A DNA stretch of 64,000 bases from Pelagibius marinus (GTDB lineage Bacteria > Pseudomonadota > Alphaproteobacteria > Kiloniellales > Kiloniellaceae). Every line of letters begins with the position of its first letter. The stretch's first letter is position 1. Positions 28,179 through 35,655 of the stretch are shown piece after piece. Location of the stretch: assembly GCF_014925385.1 (NCBI RefSeq), contig NZ_JACSDK010000013.1, forward strand, positions 214,362 through 278,361, given 5' to 3'. Under the pieces are notes generated by a model. That model saw nothing but the letters and a program-made list of their open reading frames with translations. It did not search any database and had not been told where the DNA came from. The position numbers and the translations under genes were made by a program.

Positions 28179-28931
28179 ATGTTCGATCTGAAAGGCAAGA
28201 CCATTCTCGTGACCGGCGCCACGCGCGGCATCGGCGCGGCCGTCGTGGCTGAGATCCATGTGGGGGGCGCCAATGTCATCGGGCATTTCGGCCGCAATGC
28301 CGGGTATGCCGAGGCGATGCAGAAGCAATATCCCGAGCGCCTACATCTTGTGCGGGCCGATCTGAAAGATCCGGCCGGTGCCGACAGGCTCTGGCACGAG
28401 GCACTAGCGGTCCACGGCAGGATAGACGTGCTGGTCAACAACGCGGGCATTTACCTGGCCTCGCCGCTGGATGATGCGACGGCATGGGTGCGGAGCTGGG
28501 CCGAGAATATCCAGGTGAACCTTCAGGCGCCAGCCGACCTCTGCCGCCATGCGATCCGGCACTTCCAGGCCATCGGTGGCGGGATCATCGTCAACATGGC
28601 GAGCCGGTCGTCCCATCGCGGCGACGGGCCGGAACACCTTGCCTACGGCGCGGCCAAGGGCGGCCTTCTGGCACTGACCAAGGGGATCGCCCGGGGCTAT
28701 GCCCACGAGAACATCCTCGCCTATGCCATTGCGCCGGGGTGGGTGCGGACTGCCATGGCCGAGGAGCATATCGCCACGGTCGGCGAAGAGGCAGTGACTG
28801 CCGCTCTGCCTCTGCGGGAAGTGACACCGCCCGAGGATGTGGCTGCGATGGTCGCTTTCCTGGCCTCGGGCCGCTGCCGCCACGCAACCGGTTGCACAGT
28901 GGACATCACCGGTGCTGAATACGTGAGGTAG
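28179..28931 (+). CDS. SDR family NAD(P)-dependent oxidoreductase
   Basis: 250-residue classical SDR with TGATRGIG (12-19), NNAG (87-90), Ser142, Tyr156 and Lys160 (YGAAK). It is the last gene of the catabolic operon, 12 bp after the previous SDR. The two active SDRs share the layout but are clearly different sequences, so they are not a recent tandem duplication. Substrate unknown. Confidence 0.9.
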   Translation: MFDLKGKTILVTGATRGIGAAVVAEIHVGGANVIGHFGRNAGYAEAMQKQYPERLHLVRADLKDPAGADRLWHEALAVHGRIDVLVNNAGIYLASPLDDATAWVRSWAENIQVNLQAPADLCRHAIRHFQAIGGGIIVNMASRSSHRGDGPEHLAYGAAKGGLLALTKGIARGYAHENILAYAIAPGWVRTAMAEEHIATVGEEAVTAALPLREVTPPEDVAAMVAFLASGRCRHATGCTVDITGAEYVR

Positions 28932-29026
28932 CCCGATGGCCTCCTTGGCGGCGAGGGCCTAATCTTTCTGATCGAGAGTTCCACAAAGCGCCCAATCCCG
29001 ATTGTCTGCTATCCCCTGATGGAGAC

Positions 29027-29227
29027 TTACTTCCCCTCAGTCGAATCGCCTCCACCCTCGGCTCGCAGAGAGAGTCCGAGAGATGTCGGCTCATAATCGA
29101 CCCTTGGCGGAACGACGGGGTAGACGGTGCGCTTTTCAAGGCAATCTTGCTCAAGACCTCGCAGGCGCAATGTGAGCATTCTCCCGGAGATGCCGTCGAC
29201 ATCCCGCTTCAGGTCAGAGAATCGACG
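29027..29227 (-). pseudogene. HxlR family regulator fragment
   Basis: The minus strand encodes RRFSDLKRDVDGISGRML followed by TLRLRGLEQDCLEKRTVYP and VPPRVDYEPTSLG. This is the conserved recognition-helix-to-wing region of HxlR-type winged-helix regulators, whose family length is about 100-130 residues. The N-terminal third is missing: upstream of RRFSDL the frame runs into unrelated sequence that belongs to the NmrA fragment on the other strand. No intact start is present. HxlR genes often sit divergent to NmrA/NAD-epimerase genes, so both remnants may come from one ancestral pair. Confidence 0.7.
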
Positions 29228-29233
29228 CGGACC

Positions 29234-29323
29234 GGCATCGCCGCCGCTAATGCCGCCTTTGCTGCGGGCGTCGAACACTTCATCTATGCGTCCGTGGGCG
29301 GCGCAGAACCGGCGTGCAAGTCT
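29234..29323 (+). pseudogene. NmrA-type NAD(P)-binding protein fragment
   Basis: About 30 codons read GIAAANAAFAAGVEHFIYAS followed by VGGAE, the conserved segment of NmrA-like and NAD-epimerase proteins (usually AA..AGV.H.VYSS.GGAE). The Rossmann start and the whole C-terminal part are absent. The fragment begins a few bases from the broken end of the HxlR fragment on the opposite strand. Confidence 0.6.
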
Positions 29324-29371
29324 CCTACTGGCAGTTTTTGTTGATTTAGTCCCTCGGTGACGCGGTTTTGG

Positions 29372-29396
29372 TGTCCGCTTCTGACAGTAGCGGACA
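29372..29396. repeat. TGTCCGCT/AGCGGACA hairpin inside the IS left end
   Basis: TGTCCGCT (29372-29379) and AGCGGACA (29389-29396) form an 8-bp perfect stem. A similar hairpin, GTCCGCT-N11-AGCGGAC, lies just outside the right IS end at 30957-30981. They resemble an interspersed alphaproteobacterial repeat. Confidence 0.4.
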
Positions 29397-29403
29397 TCCG
29401 GTG

Positions 29404-29423
29404 CCGGCCTTCTGGCCGGTTTT
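29404..29423 (+). terminator. Intrinsic terminator at the IS left end
   Basis: CCGGCC-TTCT-GGCCGG followed directly by TTTT. It is oriented to stop transcription entering the element from the left, antisense to the transposase gene. Confidence 0.6.
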
Positions 29424-29476
29424 CTTGGGACGGGGGTGTTCCGGTACTTTGCTGGTGAATCAGATCCTCATGTCAT

Positions 29477-30838
29477 TCATGCTGGCTTAGCACATGGCGG
29501 CGGCTCTGGTCTGAGCTTGGCGAGCTTTCTCAGGTTCTGGGCCGTTGCGGCGAGCAGGAACTCGTCGTGCGCGCCACAAGGTCCTCGCAGCCGCAACCGG
29601 CCCAGCTTTAAGATGCGCTTGAGATGGGCGAACAGCATCTCGACGCGCTTGCGCTCACGGCGCGACTGGTCAAAGGCGGGCGTGTCGTAGAGGGCTCTGG
29701 CGACGTCGCGGGCGTCCTCATGGATATCGCGTGGGATCTTGCGATGTGGGGCCTTGGGACAGCATCTCTGTTTGAGAGAACAGGATTCGCAGTCGTACTT
29801 GCTGGACCTGTAGAGCAGGGTGCGGCCGTCGTGCACCTTACCCGTGGTCTTGAGCGTCTTGCCGGTGGGGCAGACATAGAGGTTGCGCACGTCATCCCAA
29901 GTGAAGTCGGCTCTGGAGAGGGTGCCGTCCTCGCGCTTTGATTTGTCAAAGACGGGGATGTGCGGAGCGATGCCCCGTTCCTTGACCAGCCAGGCCAGCA
30001 TCGGCGCGGCGCCATAGGCGCTGTCACCGGCAAGCCGCTTGGGATGCAGACCGAAGCGCTCGCGCGTCCGGTCGATCATGGTGCGCGCGGCTCCCACCTC
30101 GGCCTGGCGGATCGCCCGCGTCGCCTCGACGTCGACGATCACTGCGTCCTGCGTGTCGATCAGGTAATTCGTCGCATAGGCAAAGAAGGCCGGGCCGCGC
30201 TGGGCGCCAGTCCACTGGGCGGCCGGATCGGAGGGTGAGACGAACTTCGGTGTCACCGTGGTGGCCGCCCCGAAGGCGGCGTCATCAAGGTGGGCCAGGT
30301 AGTCCCTGACTGCCTGGCCGGCATCGGCCGGGATCTCCTCGAGGCGCCACTTATCCCCGCGCACCGAGCGCTGCTTGTTGGCGTCGGCCTGGATGAGGCT
30401 GGCATCGACCGCGAAACCCTCACCGCCAACCAGACCCTCCATCATGCAGCGCTGCACGACGCTCTCGAAGAGGTGGCGCAGGATGTTGCTCTGCCGGAAG
30501 CGGCCGTGGCGGTTGCGCGAGAAAGTCGAGTGATCAGGCACCTTGCCATCCAGACCCAGGCCGCAGAACCACCTGTAGGCCAGGTTCAGGTGAACTTCCT
30601 CGCACAGCCGACGCTCCGAGCGAATGGCAAAGCAGTAGCCCACGATCAGCATGCGGATCATCAACTCGGGATCGACCGAGGGCCTGCCGATGGTGCTGTA
30701 GTGCCCGGCCAGTTCCCGCCGCACGCTGCCAAGATCGAGGAAATGATCGATCTGGCGCAACAGGTGGTCAGCCGGAACGTGATCATCCAAGCAGAAGTCG
30801 TAGAACAGCCGATCCGGCGCCGCATGTGTTCCCATCAT
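29477..30838 (-). CDS. IS1182 family transposase
   Basis: 453-residue DDE transposase, full length for the family. The N-terminal part has HYSTIGRPSVDPELMIRMLI and GYCFAIRSERRLCEEVHLNL. Catalytic residues are placed as FAVDASLIQADA (Asp), LAGDSAYG (Asp) and RKRVEMLFAHLKRIL (Glu). A cysteine-rich stretch C..C..KQRC near residues 365-375 is also typical. No stop or frameshift is seen, so the element may still be active. The gene lies within a pair of 12-bp terminal inverted repeats. Confidence 0.93.
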   Translation of the reverse strand: MMGTHAAPDRLFYDFCLDDHVPADHLLRQIDHFLDLGSVRRELAGHYSTIGRPSVDPELMIRMLIVGYCFAIRSERRLCEEVHLNLAYRWFCGLGLDGKVPDHSTFSRNRHGRFRQSNILRHLFESVVQRCMMEGLVGGEGFAVDASLIQADANKQRSVRGDKWRLEEIPADAGQAVRDYLAHLDDAAFGAATTVTPKFVSPSDPAAQWTGAQRGPAFFAYATNYLIDTQDAVIVDVEATRAIRQAEVGAARTMIDRTRERFGLHPKRLAGDSAYGAAPMLAWLVKERGIAPHIPVFDKSKREDGTLSRADFTWDDVRNLYVCPTGKTLKTTGKVHDGRTLLYRSSKYDCESCSLKQRCCPKAPHRKIPRDIHEDARDVARALYDTPAFDQSRRERKRVEMLFAHLKRILKLGRLRLRGPCGAHDEFLLAATAQNLRKLAKLRPEPPPCAKPA

Positions 30839-30915
30839 CGCTCAGTCCTCCTCGCCAACACCCTAGGAAGACGGAATCACGGCTCCGGACCGCATTCAAG
30901 GCCGACTAAATCAAC

Positions 30916-31262
30916 AGAATCGGCACGAAGGTGAAGTGCGCGAACAACAACTCTTGGTCCGCTTTGCGTCACGCAGCGGACGCGACCTGCGGGAGCTTAG
31001 GACGTCAGCGGCTGCCGAAGGATGACGCCGGTAGGCTGCTGGGCGCTGGGGGTAGGACGAGGAGCGCGCGTTCGAAGTGACCGCGACTCTCGTGCCGTGC
31101 CACGCCGGGAGACGTCTACTTCCCGGCAGCAGCGACTGGGGCTTGCGGGCAACGGCTTAAGCCACGCCGTGCACGACCCTGTGCACAAAGGGTGGCGGAG
31201 CAGATCTGCTCCGCCGCCGTTGAACCCTGAGCCCGCTGTTCGTCGGGGCTCAATGCCGTGAT
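30916..31262. other. Intergenic region with palindromes, no gene seen
   Basis: No convincing gene. It contains a GTCCGCT/AGCGGAC hairpin (30957-30981), a perfect 22-bp palindrome (31194-31215) and GAGCCC-N11-GGGCTC (31229-31251). The last two lie just after the antitoxin-like gene on the minus strand and may end its transcript. Confidence 0.5.
31194..31215. repeat. Perfect 22-bp palindrome
   Basis: GGCGGAGCAGA followed by its exact reverse complement TCTGCTCCGCC. As RNA it could form a strong stem, and as DNA a dimer binding site. It lies downstream of the minus-strand HTH gene, so a terminator role is possible, although no T run follows. Confidence 0.45.
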
Positions 31263-31586
31263 CTAGCTCGCATAGACAACGTTGATTTTTCCAGGCGTCT
31301 TGCGCCGCCGGATCGGCTTCACCCGGATCTCGACGTCATTGCCGAGCGCCGTCAGGCAGTCGAGCATCTTGGCTTCGCTGATGCCCCGGAACCGGCCGCG
31401 CAGCATGTCGGCAACCTTGCCTTGGCTCAGGCCCATCATCGCCGCGGCTTCCTTCTGAGTCAGCTTCCGCCGCTTAATGATCCGGCCGATGTTCACGGCA
31501 AGCTGGGCCTTGACCAGCATTGCTTCGGCATCGAGAAACCCAAGGTCGACGTAGACGTTACCGGAGCTTTCTCCGATCTTGGTCAT
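31263..31586 (-). CDS. Antitoxin-like XRE/HTH protein (HigA/COG5606 type)
   Basis: 107-residue helix-turn-helix protein. The HTH is IGRIIKRRKLTQKEAAAMMG followed by LSQGKVADMLRGRF, and the C-terminal GISEAKMLDCLTALGNDVEIRVKP is typical of small antitoxins of the COG5606 group. Such genes normally lie beside a HigB/Gp49-like toxin, but none is recognisable in the 180 bp upstream or in the region downstream. The nearest upstream gene on the same strand encodes a Fic protein. AGGAGG stands well before the ATG. It may be an orphan antitoxin or a regulator of the Fic locus. Confidence 0.8.
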   Translation of the reverse strand: MTKIGESSGNVYVDLGFLDAEAMLVKAQLAVNIGRIIKRRKLTQKEAAAMMGLSQGKVADMLRGRFRGISEAKMLDCLTALGNDVEIRVKPIRRRKTPGKINVVYAS

Positions 31587-31765
31587 CTTTCTTGCCCTCC
31601 TTGGCGTGTGCTTCTGCTTCCTTCAACCGGCTGCCGGTCCGGTAAGGTCGCTCTCTGCCAGTCGAAGGATTGACAGATTGTGCACCTGCGGATCCTGCGG
31701 GGATCGAGTCCAGCATTCTTTCGGCACCTGGTCTAGACTGGGTGATTACTTTGGTCCCGCTCGCG

Positions 31766-33325
31766 TCAGCCGCCGCCATCACTGAAGACCTCTTCACAGA
31801 TCGCCTCAATGTGTGCCGCTTCCTCATCGGTCAAGGCAGCGAACTCCTTCTCGCGGCGTCTCTTCGGCAGCTTGCCGTTGTTCTGCCGGATAAACATGAT
31901 CAGGTCCTGGGCCAGGCGGTCCGGCATCTCGACCGCCTCCATGATGCGCCGCTGCGCTTCGTCGTGACGGCGCAGATAGTCGATCTCTTCCGGCAGGTCG
32001 TGTTCGACCGTGCGCGCGACGCAGGAGTAGAGGAATTCGGCTTCGTCCGTGCAATCAAAGTATCGGTAAAGATCGGTCGTCTCGTTCAGGACCTCGACAT
32101 TGCGGTCTGCGGTCGGACGCCAGTCGATGAAAGGCATCAGCGGACCAGAGTGCCCCTGCAACGTATGCCGGTAGTCGTCGATCCGGTCGAGCATGACCGA
32201 CGAGACCGGAAACACCATGCCTTGCGGCGTGAAGTCCCGCTCGGCCAGCACGTGATGGATCAGGCAGCGGTGCAGGCGTCCGTTCCCGTCCTGATACGGG
32301 TGGACGTAGACGAAGCCGAACGCCGTGGCGGTCGCCTGGAGCACTGGATCGATGCCGCTCGCGCTCATCCGATCATTGGCGGCGAGCAAGCCGTCCAGCA
32401 GGTCCGGCAGGTCGTCCGGCCGCGCACCAATGAATTCCGGCAGGGGATCGCCGTTTTCATCGCGTTCGCCGAGGAAGGCTCCGTCGGGGCGCAGACCGGC
32501 CCGGATGAAACGTGTGTCCTCGATCAGAACACCGTGCAGTCGGTTCAGCTCGTCGAGTGTCAGAGGATTTTTGCCGGCCTGGAGGACTGCACGACCCCAT
32601 CGTTCCAGCCGGTTGTGTGGCGGGCGCTCGCCTTCGATCGCGAAGCTGGCGCGGCTGTCCGCCAGCAGCAGGAAGCTCGCGGCGCGAGCGACGAGTTGTC
32701 CGCTGGTGCGCCCCAATGTTTCGGCGGCCTTCGTGGAGAGCGCACGTGCGCCATATTCCTCGAGCGCCGAGGTACGCCGGATGACTGGGCAGTAGCTGCC
32801 CGCCCCGAGCAGGTTATCCCGTACCCGGTGCCGCTTCGAGACCACCGGCTTCGCTGTCACATAAGTCTTCGGGTCGAGCGCTTCGGTGGCCGTCACCGTT
32901 GGCGCGTCGTCGATCGGCAGCCGCTTGCCGGTCATGCTCTCGTAGAAGAACCAGAGCCGGCGCGCGACCGTCCCGGTCGGTGCTTTTCTGACGAACTCCG
33001 CGATGACGTCCGGATCCACGGCATCGAACACCCGTTTGAGAACGAGAGGGTCGAACTGCTCATGGCGAAGGGCGAAGCTGATATGGTCGGCGACGCTGTC
33101 GCCCGGCCAGTAGCGCTTGTCGAAGATGGTCCAGTCGCCTTCTGCGCGGTGACTGCCCTTGATATGGCCACCGGCAACGGTGCTCACCGCCCGGACCGGC
33201 GCGGCAATGCCGAGGCCGTAAACCAGTGCCGCCCAGCCGGCCAGCCTCTTGCCCTTCGGGACAAGCCGGTCCTGGAACGTCGTTGGCGTGGCGAAATTGA
33301 GCTCCATCGGTCGAAATTCTTTCAT
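31766..33325 (-). CDS. Fic family protein (class II, with N-terminal inhibitory motif)
   Basis: 519-residue Fic-domain protein. The active-site motif HPYQDGNGRLHR starts at His342. The inhibitory S/TxxxE(G/N) motif is present as SFAIEG at 227-232, upstream of the Fic core, which places it in class II, where AMP-transfer is self-inhibited. The C-terminal part from about 400 has helical sequence ending in a winged-helix-like KLPKRRREKEFAALTDEEAAHI segment. Targets are unknown. ATG 33325 has GGAGGT 10 nt upstream; a TTG seven codons earlier and an ATG six codons later are alternatives. A near copy of its start region lies upstream (33383-33409). Confidence 0.9.
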   Translation of the reverse strand: MKEFRPMELNFATPTTFQDRLVPKGKRLAGWAALVYGLGIAAPVRAVSTVAGGHIKGSHRAEGDWTIFDKRYWPGDSVADHISFALRHEQFDPLVLKRVFDAVDPDVIAEFVRKAPTGTVARRLWFFYESMTGKRLPIDDAPTVTATEALDPKTYVTAKPVVSKRHRVRDNLLGAGSYCPVIRRTSALEEYGARALSTKAAETLGRTSGQLVARAASFLLLADSRASFAIEGERPPHNRLERWGRAVLQAGKNPLTLDELNRLHGVLIEDTRFIRAGLRPDGAFLGERDENGDPLPEFIGARPDDLPDLLDGLLAANDRMSASGIDPVLQATATAFGFVYVHPYQDGNGRLHRCLIHHVLAERDFTPQGMVFPVSSVMLDRIDDYRHTLQGHSGPLMPFIDWRPTADRNVEVLNETTDLYRYFDCTDEAEFLYSCVARTVEHDLPEEIDYLRRHDEAQRRIMEAVEMPDRLAQDLIMFIRQNNGKLPKRRREKEFAALTDEEAAHIEAICEEVFSDGGG

Positions 33326-33335
33326 CAAGGTCGAA
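33309..33335. repeat. Direct repeat copy 1, covering the fic start
   Basis: This 27-bp stretch contains GGTCGAAATTCTTTCAT and then CAAGGTCGAA. A diverged direct copy lies at 33383-33409 (GGTCGAATTTCTTTCAT then TGAAATCGAA). On the minus strand each copy contains ATGAAAGAA, so the fic start codon has been duplicated. Confidence 0.55.
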
Positions 33336-33357
33336 GAGACCTCCAAGGAGGCCCGCC

Positions 33358-33402
33358 TAGTCGATATTTACCATACCACGGAATGGTCGAATTTCTTTCA
33401 TT
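33358..33402 (-). CDS. Short leader-like ORF upstream of fic
   Basis: The second repeat copy provides an ATG followed by codons for MKEIRPFRGMVNID and a stop. The first residues mimic the Fic N-terminus (MKEFRPM). It ends about 33 nt before the fic ATG. It could be a leader peptide, or just the decayed start of a partial duplication. No ribosome site is clear, so this is tentative. Confidence 0.3.
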
Positions 33403-33409
33403 GAAATCG
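33383..33409. repeat. Direct repeat copy 2, upstream of fic
   Basis: Diverged copy of 33309-33335 at a distance of 74 bp. Further GGTCGAAA half-repeats continue to about 33442, all in an AT-rich stretch that likely holds the fic promoter. Confidence 0.5.
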
Positions 33410-33550
33410 AAATATGCCACAAAATACATACATGGGTCGAAAATAACTACATATCTTGTGGCTACGCCACATTGGCAATAGGTCGATCCGTCGCCTGCGG
33501 TTTGCTATTTTGCCCGTCCCGCCCCACAGGAGTTACGCGTCGAGGTCGCC

Positions 33551-33970
33551 ATGAGCCCCGCACTCGAGCGAGACTTGATCGAGAGGTATCCGAAGCTGTT
33601 TGCCGATTACGGCGCGGCGCCCGACAAGTCCGCGATGGCATTCGGTTTCGAGTGTGGCAACGGCTGGTTCGATCTGCTGGATGCGCTCTGCGCGCAGCTC
33701 TCCAAACTGAAGCCGGCCGGCGAGTCCGACGATCCGCTGCCGCTCACCGCACTCCAGGTGAAAGAGAAGTACGGAACCCTGCGGTTCTATCTTGGTGCCT
33801 GCAGCGACGAGGTGCTTGCTCTCGTAGAACTCGCCGAGGCGATGAGCGCGGGGATCTGCGAGACTTGTGGGAACAGGGGGCGGACCCGCGGGATGACCTG
33901 GCTCAAGACGCTCTGCAGTTCCTGCGCTCGCGAGCAGGGCTACGCGGAGACGGAAACTGAAGCCCCATAA
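33551..33970 (+). CDS. Hypothetical protein with two CxxC motifs
   Basis: 139-residue soluble protein. The N-terminal half has FECGNGWFDLLDALCAQL, the middle QVKEKYGTLRFYLG, and the C-terminal part two cysteine pairs (CETCGNRGR...W...LCSSC) that could bind zinc. I have seen this pattern in small uncharacterised bacterial and phage proteins but cannot name a function. GAGG precedes the ATG. It lies in the accessory zone between the Fic gene and the dusA-type repeat, so it is probably part of mobile or formerly mobile DNA. Confidence 0.7.
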   Translation: MSPALERDLIERYPKLFADYGAAPDKSAMAFGFECGNGWFDLLDALCAQLSKLKPAGESDDPLPLTALQVKEKYGTLRFYLGACSDEVLALVELAEAMSAGICETCGNRGRTRGMTWLKTLCSSCAREQGYAETETEAP

Positions 33971-34274
33971 GAGTTTACGCCTCCACCAACACTCTGCCAT
34001 CACCGTGCTCAAGCAGCTCTGCGAACTCTACGGATGTTCTGAGACGGTAATCACCTGACAGTCGGCCGGCGCCGGACCGCGGCCCCGTTCGCGATGGGGC
34101 CGAGATCACCTCAACACCAGCGGTTTGGGTCCCGCCATGCACGACCTCTTCGTGTGCACAAGGACGTGTGCCGCCACCTGGCCGCGTCGCGTTCTAGACC
34201 GTCTGGACCGATAATCCAGCAAGGCCAAGAGTTTGAGCTACCCCACATACGTCTCGTGTGCACTATGTGTGCAT

Positions 34275-34443
34275 CCGCACCACGAGCTTTGCGAAGTTGC
34301 CGTCGAAGCGCCGCGCAGACAAGGTCTTGATATCAGAGGGAAAAGCGGGATAACGTGGCGCTGCTAGCGTCGAACTAAAATTATCAAATGAAATGAATAA
34401 CTTAAGTCGGAAGCTCTCCGTCGCGCCGATGATGGACTGGACG
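34275..34443. repeat. Left direct repeat with dusA 5' end (candidate att site)
   Basis: This stretch matches 44007-44189 over about 170 bp with scattered substitutions and one gap. Shared runs include TCTTGATATCA, AAAGCGGGATAACGTGGCGC and AAGCTCTCCGTCGCGCC, then ATGATGGACTGGAC. The similarity ends inside the dusA reading frame (after codons for MMDWT). dusA 5' ends are known attachment sites of islands and prophages, so these are candidate att copies. Confidence 0.7.
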
Positions 34444-34557
34444 GGCGTTTCGAAAAACGCCGTAAAATTAAATACTAAGGGTTCTCGTGTTTTCGATGTT
34501 GTACCCTCGTTGTACTTGTCGCTGCATCCGATTTTCCCAAGGCACCGATATTCCTAA
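34393..34557 (+). pseudogene. dusA 5' fragment at the left island end
   Basis: The frame begins MNNLSRKLSVAPMMDWT, nearly identical to the start of the intact dusA at 44139, and then changes to unrelated codons (GVSKNAVKLNT...) before a stop. Only 17 dusA codons remain. This is the expected product of integration within dusA, where the displaced 5' end stays on the far side of the island. Confidence 0.7.
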
Positions 34558-34710
34558 CTGCAAGCCGTGGCTCTAATTCGGGGCCGGAACAAGAAAACCT
34601 TCCTGGTCACCAATTCAACGGGGTGAACCGCTTAACTGAGGCTGGTGATTGTCTGTTGGCCACCTCGCAACTCTCCGCGATCTTCCCCAACTCAAAACCT
34701 CTGCCTAGCC

Positions 34711-35523
34711 TCAGGGTTCTGCCACATCCAGGACGAAGGACGAGGGGTCTATGGTGTTTTCGATCAATGACAGAATTTCTGGTCGTAGCGATCCATCGCC
34801 GGGTTCGAACAACCCGGTGCGCTTCATAGCCTGGCGAACATCGATGTCGCGGCCCAGATATTCTAGCGCAACCTTCGAGGCACCGGGTTTGCGCCCCCGC
34901 CGAGTAGGGCCTCCGGTTTGGATGCCAAACAAGAGCCCAATCCGACTACGGTGGCTGGGATAAAACGTTGCTTGCGTAACCGAATTCACTTCGATCGCTT
35001 CGTATTCGAGAATATAAAGGCGGTCGGCAAGGTAGAACAATACTCCCTCATATTTGTTCAAGCCATTCGAAAGCCCGGTTTCAGGGTCGCGCAAAATCTC
35101 GATGTTTTTCCAGTAGAATCTGCCGCCCTCTCTGTAGATGAGCGCGAGCGAACGAATTATCTTTCCCGGATTTCCAAAGGAAAAGAAATAGCGGAAATAA
35201 TAGCCTGTGTATTTCTCCAGGTCCTGGCTGCGTTGATAAAGCCTGTCGAGGTGGCGCAGCGGCTTGCTGAGCGCTTCCCTCTGGAGCGGCTTGCGCTTAA
35301 GGGCGACGATATCCTCGAACTGCTGTGGCTCCATCAATAACTCGGACTCCGACACTCCGAAGAAATCGCAGATGCGTCGCATATTGCCGCGCGAGGGGTG
35401 TGAGTTGCCCGCGAGGTACTTGTTAAATTGCTGGCGGTTCATGCCGAGCTTGCGGCACACCTCGGCAATCGAGGAGTGGTAGCTGCATAGCAGGGAGAGG
35501 TTGTGACGGAGCTCATCAGACAT
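34711..35523 (-). CDS. XRE-type HTH transcriptional regulator
   Basis: 270-residue protein with an N-terminal HTH (about residues 18-62: IAEVCRKLGMNRQQFNKYLAGNS) and a large C-terminal domain without cysteine or metal motifs, containing tyrosine-rich strands (YTGYYFRYFFSF) near 105-116. I do not recognise the sensor domain, but the architecture is common for regulators of amino-acid or peptide uptake. It is divergent from the hydrolase and ABC genes at 35656-43339, and inverted repeats TTCGC-N8-GCGAA stand before both transcription units. It is the probable local regulator. Confidence 0.85.
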   Translation of the reverse strand: MSDELRHNLSLLCSYHSSIAEVCRKLGMNRQQFNKYLAGNSHPSRGNMRRICDFFGVSESELLMEPQQFEDIVALKRKPLQREALSKPLRHLDRLYQRSQDLEKYTGYYFRYFFSFGNPGKIIRSLALIYREGGRFYWKNIEILRDPETGLSNGLNKYEGVLFYLADRLYILEYEAIEVNSVTQATFYPSHRSRIGLLFGIQTGGPTRRGRKPGASKVALEYLGRDIDVRQAMKRTGLFEPGDGSLRPEILSLIENTIDPSSFVLDVAEP

Positions 35524-35558
35524 GCTTTATTGTTAAAGTGAAGCAATATCCGCGTCAA

Positions 35559-35576
35559 TTCGCGAATGATTGCGAA
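35559..35576. promoter_or_regulatory. Candidate XRE operator, copy 1
   Basis: TTCGC-GAATGATT-GCGAA, followed by ATTG, in the divergent region between the XRE gene and the hydrolase gene. A second copy with the same 8-bp spacer (TCGC-N8-GCGA, also followed by AATTG) is at 37705-37720, before the binding-protein gene. Confidence 0.55.
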
Positions 35577-35655
35577 ATTGTTCGCTCCAAATCCAGCCGT
35601 AAGGATTCAAGCCACGGGGACACCCCGAGTTGTGCGGTAATCCAAAGGCAGGCAA

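Larger units (their letters stand above)
28932..29339. other. Gene-remnant scar left of the IS element
   Basis: After the last SDR no intact gene is present. The stretch contains an HxlR regulator fragment (minus strand) that abuts an NmrA-type fragment (plus strand), both listed separately, and then ends at the inverted repeat of the IS1182-type element. Confidence 0.6.
29340..30915. mobile_element. IS1182-type insertion sequence
   Basis: A complete element of about 1.58 kb. The ends are perfect 12-bp inverted repeats: GTTGATTTAGTC at 29340-29351 and GACTAAATCAAC at 30904-30915. One transposase gene fills the inside. I could not see a convincing target-site duplication next to the repeats. 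A diverged transposase fragment of the same family lies at 43661-43867. Confidence 0.8.
33971..34710. other. Gene-poor stretch around the left island boundary
   Basis: No intact gene is seen. The stretch holds the left copy of the dusA-flanking direct repeat (34275-34443) and, right of it, AT-richer DNA with a repeated GTTGTAC (34499-34516). A segment near 34134-34165 (TGCACGACC...GTGTGCACAAGG) resembles 31168-31190. The composition right of 34443 differs from the surroundings, as expected for island DNA. Confidence 0.5.

Noticed and set aside
29325..30930. Target-site duplication for the IS1182-type element
   Set aside because: No matching short direct repeat was visible immediately outside the inverted repeats.
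31670..33481. Open frame of about 600 codons on the plus strand over the fic gene
   Set aside because: The minus strand has the Fic motif and inhibitory motif; the plus-strand translation shows no domain.
34499..34516. GTTGTAC direct repeat near the left island end as integrase arm site
   Set aside because: Only two copies of a 7-mer and no integrase gene; not enough to claim a function.
34795..34820. GGGTTCGAA sequence resembling a tRNA T-arm
   Set aside because: It lies inside the XRE regulator gene, and no acceptor or anticodon stem can be folded around it.
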